From assembly GCF_019455385.1 (NCBI RefSeq), contig NZ_JACOFR010000004.1, forward strand, positions 186,001 to 250,000: 64,000 nucleotides of DNA, written 5' to 3'. Shown here piece by piece: positions 58,911 to 64,000 of this stretch (position 1 is the stretch's first letter; every line of letters starts with the position of its first letter). The notes beneath the pieces were generated by a model that saw only the letters and a program-made list of their open reading frames with translations, did not search any database and was not told the DNA's origin. The translations under genes and the position numbers were made by a program. The DNA is from Bradyrhizobium sp. BR 10289. Its GTDB lineage: Bacteria > Pseudomonadota > Alphaproteobacteria > Rhizobiales > Xanthobacteraceae.

Positions 58911-59693
58911 ATGATTCCGCGCGCCGAGTTTCTCAAGGACATCCTCGCCGATCTCAGGATGGCGGCATCGTTCGTGACGATCCTCCCTGTGGCCTCGTCC
59001 AAGCCCGCAGCCGACGGCGCCGTCGCGCGTGCGACCTGGGCGCTTCCCGTCGCCGGACTGCTGGTCGGCCTCGCCGGCGCGTTCGTCTACAAGGCTGCCA
59101 CCCGGTTGGGATTGCCACCGAACTTGGCCGCCCTGCTCACGCTGGCGACGACCGCCCTCATCACCGGCGCGCTGCACGAGGACGGGCTTGCCGATACCGC
59201 GGACGGTCTCGGCGGCGGCCGCACGCGCGAGCGCAGGCTCGAGATCATGCGCGACAGCCGGATCGGCACATACGGCGTCTGCGCGCTGATCCTCTCGTTC
59301 GGCCTGCGCTGGAGCGCGCTCGCGGCGATCGCCAGTCCCTTCGCCGTCACGCTCGCGCTGTGCGCCGCGCATACGGCTGCTCGCGCGGGGGTGCCCGCCT
59401 TCATGTCGCTGGTTCCGCCGGCGCGGCCGGATGGTCTTTCGGCGAGCGCGGGCGTGCCGCCGGGCCGCAGCGTCGCCATCGCCTTCGCTCTCGGTACGCT
59501 GGTACTTGCACTCACGCTCGGGCCGGGCAAGGCGCTGGCTAGCCTGATCCTGCTCTCTCTCGCCGGCCTGACGCTGGCGCGGCTGGCGATCCGCCGGATC
59601 GGTGGACAGACCGGCGACGTTCTCGGCACGTTCGAGCAACTCGGCGAGATCCTGATCCTGCTTGTCGCCGCGGCCTTCCAGGTGGGACATTGA
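58911..59693 (+). CDS. cobV: Adenosylcobinamide-GDP ribazoletransferase
   Basis: A 260-residue membrane enzyme (CobS in Salmonella) that joins alpha-ribazole to adenosylcobinamide-GDP. HEDGLADTADGLGGG with RRLEIMRDSRIGTYG is the family active-site signature. The rest is a set of hydrophobic helices. Its stop overlaps a possible TTG start of bluB. Confidence 0.93.
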   Translation: MIPRAEFLKDILADLRMAASFVTILPVASSKPAADGAVARATWALPVAGLLVGLAGAFVYKAATRLGLPPNLAALLTLATTALITGALHEDGLADTADGLGGGRTRERRLEIMRDSRIGTYGVCALILSFGLRWSALAAIASPFAVTLALCAAHTAARAGVPAFMSLVPPARPDGLSASAGVPPGRSVAIAFALGTLVLALTLGPGKALASLILLSLAGLTLARLAIRRIGGQTGDVLGTFEQLGEILILLVAAAFQVGH

Positions 59694-59698
59694 GCCCG

Positions 59699-60331
59699 AT
59701 GGTCGAGTTCGACGACACCTTCCGCCGGCAATTGCGCGAGCTGTTCGTGTGGCGCCGCGACGTACGCCGCTTCCGCAGCACCCCGCTGCCGGACGGTGCG
59801 ATCGACCGTCTGATCGAGACCGCCTGCCTGTCGCCTTCGGTCGGCCTGAGCCAGCCCTGGCGCTTCGTCACCGTCGACGACACCGCGCGGCGTGTCGCGG
59901 TGATCGACGATTTCAAGGCGTGCAACGCCGATGCGCTGAATTGCTACTCCGGCGAACGCGCCGCGCGCTATGCGACACTCAAACTGTCGGGCCTCGAACA
60001 GGCGCCCGGCCACCTCGCCGTGTTCGCCGACAAGGCCAGCGACATCGGCCATGGGCTCGGCCGCGCCACCATGCCGGAGACGACGGAATATTCGGTGGTC
60101 GCCGCGATCACCGCGATGTGGCTCGCCGCGCGCGCCGAAGGCATTGGCCTCGGCTGGGTGTCGATCCTGAACCCTGCGCGGATGCACGCCATTCTCGAGG
60201 TGCCTGACAGCTGGAAGTTCATCGCCTATCTCTGCATCGGATACCCGGAGGCCGAGTGCGACCAGCCGGAGCTGGAGCAGGCGAAGTGGGAGCGCCGGCG
60301 CGATGCGGGCGAGTTCACGCTGCGGCGTTAG
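59699..60331 (+). CDS. bluB: 5,6-dimethylbenzimidazole synthase
   Basis: A 210-residue nitroreductase-fold enzyme that breaks down reduced FMN with oxygen to make the lower ligand. WRRDVRRFR near residue 20 and SPSVGLSQPWRFV are FMN-binding segments, and TTEYSVVAAITAMWLAAR is typical of BluB. A TTG at 59690 overlapping the cobV stop is an alternative start. The ATG at 59699 is preferred. Presence of this gene means the cell can make cobalamin with its own dimethylbenzimidazole. Confidence 0.92.
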   Translation: MVEFDDTFRRQLRELFVWRRDVRRFRSTPLPDGAIDRLIETACLSPSVGLSQPWRFVTVDDTARRVAVIDDFKACNADALNCYSGERAARYATLKLSGLEQAPGHLAVFADKASDIGHGLGRATMPETTEYSVVAAITAMWLAARAEGIGLGWVSILNPARMHAILEVPDSWKFIAYLCIGYPEAECDQPELEQAKWERRRDAGEFTLRR

Positions 60332-60383
60332 TCGGGCAGCCTCTCAAGCCCGTCAGTCGGACAACTGGCGTTGATCTCTCCTC

Positions 60384-60468
60384 CGTCATTGCGAGCGAAG
60401 CGAAGCAATCCAGAATCCCCTGCAGAAAGACTCTGGATTGCGTCGTCGCAAGGGCTCCTCGCAATGAC
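60384..60468. repeat. GTCATTGCGAG inverted-repeat element
   Basis: GTCATTGCGAG (60385-60395) is mirrored exactly by CTCGCAATGAC (60458-60468), and the inner arms GCAATCCAGA (60405-60414) and TCTGGATTGC (60432-60441) also match exactly. It is a compact double-nested palindrome of about 85 bases, of the kind scattered in Bradyrhizobium intergenic DNA (background knowledge). It lies after bluB and could also end that transcript. Confidence 0.8.
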
Positions 60469-60700
60469 ATGGCGAGGGCGATGCTTACTCGACGACGGTG
60501 CCTTGCAGCACGGCCTTCCCGGTCAAGACCGTGAGATTATGACCAAGGTTCGAAACAGTGACTCTTTAGCGGCGTAGGAATACGGTATCGAACTGCCGAA
60601 TGCTGCGAATGCACATTCATATGCGTCGTTTTTCATCAGTTGTGGTCATTAGGCTTTCGCGTTATGCACGTGGTCCGGGACAATTTTCGCGAAACATTTC
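60469..60700. other. Non-coding gap upstream of the binding protein-kinase pair
   Basis: No gene is supported here. The stretch from about 60600 is richer in A and T than its surroundings and contains a TTTCGCG/CGCGAAA pair near 60655 and 60690. It must hold the promoter for the gene starting at 60701, but no clear -35/-10 pair was found. Confidence 0.35.
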
Positions 60701-61744
60701 ATGTCTGAGCGGACCGCTCCTGCCCGCGTTGTGCCGGCGGTCGCCCGCCGCGATTTCCTGCGGCTCGCGGGCGCAACCGCTGCGGGATTTTTTGCGTTAG
60801 GGGCAGTGTCGGATCGCGTGCGCATTGTCGCCTCGCTGACGGCATTGTCACTCGACGACGAACTGACCAGACGGAGCATGACCGAAGCTGCGACGACGCG
60901 ACTTGGCGGTCTCATCGCAGGCCTCAGGCAACGCGGCTGGGTCGAAGGGGTCAATTTCCGCCTGGAGCTGCGCTCGAGCTTCGGCGGACCCGACAAGTTG
61001 AAGAGCGCCATCCAGGAGATCATCGATCTCAAGCCCGACGTCATCCTGACCGGCTCGACGGGTGAAACCGCAGCGGTCCTGGCGGTCACCAAGACGATCC
61101 CGATCGTGTTTGCCACCTCCAACGATCCCGTCGGCTACGGCTTCGTCCAGAGCCTCGCACATCCCGGCGGCAACGTCACCGGCTTCACCAGCAGCACGCC
61201 CGAGATGGGCGCCAAATGGCTTCAGCTCATCAAGGAAGCCGTGCCTGACATCGCGCGCGTGGGCGTGCTGTTCAATCCGGCGACCACGCCGCGCGCCGGA
61301 CGCTACTATCTCGACTCGCTGGAGCAGGAGGCCGTGACCTCCCGGGTCGAGGTCGTCCTCGTCCCCGTCGGCAAGCCGGCGGAGATCGAGGGCGCGATCA
61401 GCCGCTTTGCCGAGCCGCCCAAGGCCGCGATGATCTCGCTGGTCGACAGCTTCCTGGTGGTGAACCGCCAGGCGATCATCGCGGCCACGGCAAAATATCG
61501 TGTCCCGATGATCTATCCGTTCCACTACTTCATGGACGCCGGTGGGCTGATGAGCTACGGGCCGACGCTCGAAGTGCGCTCCGCCGACTATGTCGATCTC
61601 ATCCTGCGCGGCACCAAGGCCGGTGATCTGCCGGTGCAGTCGCCGCGAAAATACGAGCTGCTGATCAACCGCACGGTCGCCCGCACGCTCGGGCTGACCA
61701 TCCCCTTCACGCTGCTGGCGCGCGCCGACGAGATCCGCGAGTGA
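60701..61744 (+). CDS. ABC-type substrate-binding protein (PF04392 type)
   Basis: A 347-residue protein with a twin-arginine leader (RRDFLRLAGATAAGFFALGA). The body holds DVILTGSTGETAAVLAV, IPIVFATSNDPVGYGFV and LAHPGGNVTGFTS, which mark the ABC_sub_bind (YtrF/TrpX-like) family. No permease or ATPase gene is adjacent. Its stop overlaps the kinase start by four bases (GTGA), so it is most likely the periplasmic sensor partner of that kinase rather than a transport component. The ribosome-binding site is weak. Confidence 0.85.
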   Translation: MSERTAPARVVPAVARRDFLRLAGATAAGFFALGAVSDRVRIVASLTALSLDDELTRRSMTEAATTRLGGLIAGLRQRGWVEGVNFRLELRSSFGGPDKLKSAIQEIIDLKPDVILTGSTGETAAVLAVTKTIPIVFATSNDPVGYGFVQSLAHPGGNVTGFTSSTPEMGAKWLQLIKEAVPDIARVGVLFNPATTPRAGRYYLDSLEQEAVTSRVEVVLVPVGKPAEIEGAISRFAEPPKAAMISLVDSFLVVNRQAIIAATAKYRVPMIYPFHYFMDAGGLMSYGPTLEVRSADYVDLILRGTKAGDLPVQSPRKYELLINRTVARTLGLTIPFTLLARADEIRE

Positions 61745-64000
61745 ACGATCAGGTCGACCAGGGCTATTTGCGGACGCCTCCCGGACGGCTGTTCCGCAAA
61801 TATCTCTACTCGATCGTCGCCCTCGCCTTTGCCGCGCTCGCCATCAACACCGGCTTCGACGTCTGGTTCTCCTATCGCGAGCAGAAGCAGCTGCTCGCGG
61901 CAACCCAACGCGAGCAGGCCGCATCCGCGGCGATCCAGATCGGCCAGTTCATCGGCCAGATCGAGAACCAGATCAGATGGCTCTCGCGCCTGCCTCCGGA
62001 GCTGTCGACCAACGAGGACGACCGCCTCAACGCGATCCGCTTGTTGCGCCTCTCGCCCGCGATCGCGGAGATCGCCGAGGTCGATGCCCAGGGCCGCGAG
62101 CAGGTGCGCGTATCGCGCCGCATCGCGGACCGGATCGGCAGCAAGGCTGACCTCTCGGGCTCGCCCGCCTTTCGCGGCGCCAATGACAGCCGCGCCTATT
62201 ACGGCCCGGTCTATTTCTTCGGTGACACCGAGCCGTTCATGACGCTGGCCGCGCGCGGCAACGGCCCTGCGCCGAATGTGTTGATCGCCGAGGTCAATCT
62301 GCGCTTCATCTGGGACCTCGTCGCCGGCATCAGGGTCGGCAACACGGGCAAGGCCTATGTGGTCGACCGCATGGGCGTGCTGATCGCGCATCCCGATTTG
62401 TGGCCCGCGCTGCAACGCAGCGATCTCTCCGCGCATGCGGACGTGCGCGCCGCGCTCGACGGCGTCGGGCCGCCCTCCGGCGGCCTTGTCAAGGAGGACC
62501 TGTCCGGTCAGCGCGTGCTGTCGACCTATGCGACGGTGCCCTCGCTCGGCTGGCTGGTGTTCGTCGAGCTTCCGCTCAGCGAGGCTTATGCGCCGATCTA
62601 TGCCTCGATCGGCCGCTCGACCTTTCTGCTGGTCATCCTGCTTGCCGGCGCGATTCTGGTGTCTCTCTTCCTCAGCCGGCGCATGACGGTGCCGATTCAG
62701 ATGCTGACGCAAGGAGCGAAGCGGATCGGCAGCGGCGATCTCGGCCTGCGGCTCGCGATCAAGACCGGCGACGAGTTGGAAGCGCTCGGCGACCAGTTCA
62801 ACCGGATGGCCGCGCATTTGCGCGACTCCTACGCGACGCTCGAACGCAAGGTTGTCGAGCGTACCTCCGAGCTCGAGAAGGCCCGTGACCACGCCCTCGC
62901 CGAGCATGACGCCGCCGAACGCGCGCGTAGCATCGCCGTGCAGGCCAACGAGACCAAATCGCGCTTCCTTGCCGTCGTCAGCCACGAGCTGCGCACGCCG
63001 CTGAACGGCGTCATGGGCGTGCTGCAATTGCTCGACGACGGCAACCTCAGCGACGCCCAGCGCCGACACCTCGCCACGGCCGCAGCCTCAGGCGAAACGC
63101 TGATCGCGCTGGTCGACGCCATCCTGGAATATGCGCGACTGGAGGCCAGCACCGAAGCGCTGGAGACGAGGGACTTCCGCCTTGACCGGCTGATCGAGAC
63201 CGCCGCCGACCTGATGCGTCCGCAGGCCTTTGGCAAGGGCCTGACATTCGACCTCGCCTGCGAGGCGACGGCTGGCACCTCCGTGCACGGCGATCCCGTC
63301 CGGCTCAACCGTATCCTGCTCAACCTGATCGGCAACGCGATCAAGTTTACCCCGCGCGGCGGCATCGGCCTGACCGCGTCCGCCGAGCTATTCGACGATC
63401 ACGTCCTGCTGCATATCACCATTCGCGACACCGGCATCGGCATCGCGCCCGACATGCATGAGCGCATCTTCGAGGACTTTGTGCAGGCTGACGACAGCAT
63501 CGCGCGGCGGTTCGGCGGCACCGGCCTTGGCCTTGCCATCGCGCGGCGACTGACACGCCTGATGCACGGTGAGCTGACGGTGGCGAGCACACCGGGCGCG
63601 GGCAGCACGTTCACGCTTGAAGTGCCGCTTGGCCGGGGGCAGAGCGGTCTCGCGCAAGCCGCGATCGCGCCGCCATCGCGGCGGCTCGGCGTGCTGCTTG
63701 TCGACGACGATCCCGTCAATCGCGAGGTCGGCGAAGCTATTTTGAACCGGCTCGGCCACCGCCCCACCCTTGCCGGAAACGGCGCCTCTGCCGTCGCACT
63801 CGCCCGCGATCACGCCTTCGACGTCATCCTGATGGATCTCCACATGCCCGACATGGACGGCGTCGAAGCGGCCTCGCGCATCAGCAAGCTCGATCTGCCG
63901 AAGATGCCGCGCATCATCGCCGTGACCGCCGACGTGTCCGCCAGCGCCCGCGAGCGACTGGCCCGCGCCGGCATCGCCAAGATCGTCAGCAAGCCGATCC
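61741..64000 (+). CDS. Hybrid histidine kinase, truncated by the window edge
   Basis: At least 753 residues, starting at a GTG coupled to the preceding stop. Membrane segments are near residues 21-43 and 293-313, with a Cache-like periplasmic domain between them. HAMP follows, then a coiled-coil region, the H-box VVSHELRTPLNG (phospho-acceptor His 415), an ATPase domain with N-box LNLIGNAIKF, G1 DTGIGI and G2 GGTGLGLAI, and a receiver domain with Asp 699 in ILMDLHMPDMDG. The reading frame is still open at 64000, inside the end of the receiver (SKPI). A further receiver or Hpt domain could follow. Confidence 0.88.
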   Translation, partial: MNDQVDQGYLRTPPGRLFRKYLYSIVALAFAALAINTGFDVWFSYREQKQLLAATQREQAASAAIQIGQFIGQIENQIRWLSRLPPELSTNEDDRLNAIRLLRLSPAIAEIAEVDAQGREQVRVSRRIADRIGSKADLSGSPAFRGANDSRAYYGPVYFFGDTEPFMTLAARGNGPAPNVLIAEVNLRFIWDLVAGIRVGNTGKAYVVDRMGVLIAHPDLWPALQRSDLSAHADVRAALDGVGPPSGGLVKEDLSGQRVLSTYATVPSLGWLVFVELPLSEAYAPIYASIGRSTFLLVILLAGAILVSLFLSRRMTVPIQMLTQGAKRIGSGDLGLRLAIKTGDELEALGDQFNRMAAHLRDSYATLERKVVERTSELEKARDHALAEHDAAERARSIAVQANETKSRFLAVVSHELRTPLNGVMGVLQLLDDGNLSDAQRRHLATAAASGETLIALVDAILEYARLEASTEALETRDFRLDRLIETAADLMRPQAFGKGLTFDLACEATAGTSVHGDPVRLNRILLNLIGNAIKFTPRGGIGLTASAELFDDHVLLHITIRDTGIGIAPDMHERIFEDFVQADDSIARRFGGTGLGLAIARRLTRLMHGELTVASTPGAGSTFTLEVPLGRGQSGLAQAAIAPPSRRLGVLLVDDDPVNREVGEAILNRLGHRPTLAGNGASAVALARDHAFDVILMDLHMPDMDGVEAASRISKLDLPKMPRIIAVTADVSASARERLARAGIAKIVSKPI

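Noticed and set aside
1..64000. tRNA, rRNA, CRISPR arrays, insertion sequences or an integrated element boundary
   Set aside because: None was seen on reading both strands. The repeats found are short inverted elements without transposase genes or target duplications.

Overview
The window is high-GC, tightly packed DNA from an alphaproteobacterium, most likely Bradyrhizobium or a close relative in the Nitrobacteraceae. The reasons are codon and GC style, a complete aerobic (early-methylation) cobalamin pathway with CobG and BluB, many solute-binding proteins, and short inverted-repeat elements of the kind scattered through Bradyrhizobium intergenic DNA. The assignment is by inference. No rRNA, tRNA, CRISPR or transposase gene was seen.

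Region 1 (1-14340) is aromatic/furan acid catabolism. After the tail of a CoA-transferase, a MaoC-type protein and an amino-acid-type binding protein, a minus-strand block runs from 13215 down to 1929. It encodes a flavin prenyltransferase, a UbiD-family decarboxylase, an AraC regulator, a three-subunit molybdenum hydroxylase with a CoxG domain fused to the large subunit, an acyl-CoA synthetase, an enoyl-CoA hydratase-like protein and an MFS transporter. This set matches the hmfGF/hmfABCDE genes for 2,5-furandicarboxylate and 2-furoate degradation. A LysR gene lies divergently, and the gap between holds two dyad elements.

Region 2 (14437-33227) is mixed accessory metabolism. It has an AraC/O-methyltransferase/siderophore-interacting-protein trio and an orphan Bug-type binding protein. 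A cyclic amide (hydantoin or dihydropyrimidine) locus follows: hydantoinase, two Asp/Glu/hydantoin racemase-superfamily proteins, an SsuABC-like transporter, a GntR regulator and an amidase. Then come a PotABCD-like transporter, a 5-hydroxyisourate-hydrolase-like protein, an MFS carrier and a second amidase.

Region 3 (33326-60331) is cobalamin metabolism. Three cobalamin riboswitches, all on the minus strand, head (i) a TonB-dependent receptor plus PepSY membrane protein, (ii) cbiM-cobF-cobT and (iii) a DUF1636 protein-cobW-cobN-cobG-cobH-cobI-cobJ. A cobL-cobE-cobM-cobB-cobA block continues on the same strand, with cobK inserted in the opposite orientation. Then follow cobO-cobQ, cobC-cobD and cobP-cobV-bluB. 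Together these cover nearly every step from uroporphyrinogen III to adenosylcobalamin, including lower-ligand synthesis. Only the partner subunits of the cobalt chelatase (CobS and its CobT) are missing.

Region 4 (60332-64000) has an intergenic inverted repeat, then a Tat-type solute-binding protein translationally coupled to a hybrid histidine kinase that runs off the right edge. Start codons below are chosen from ribosome-binding sites, overlaps and family N-termini, and several differ from the longest open frame.
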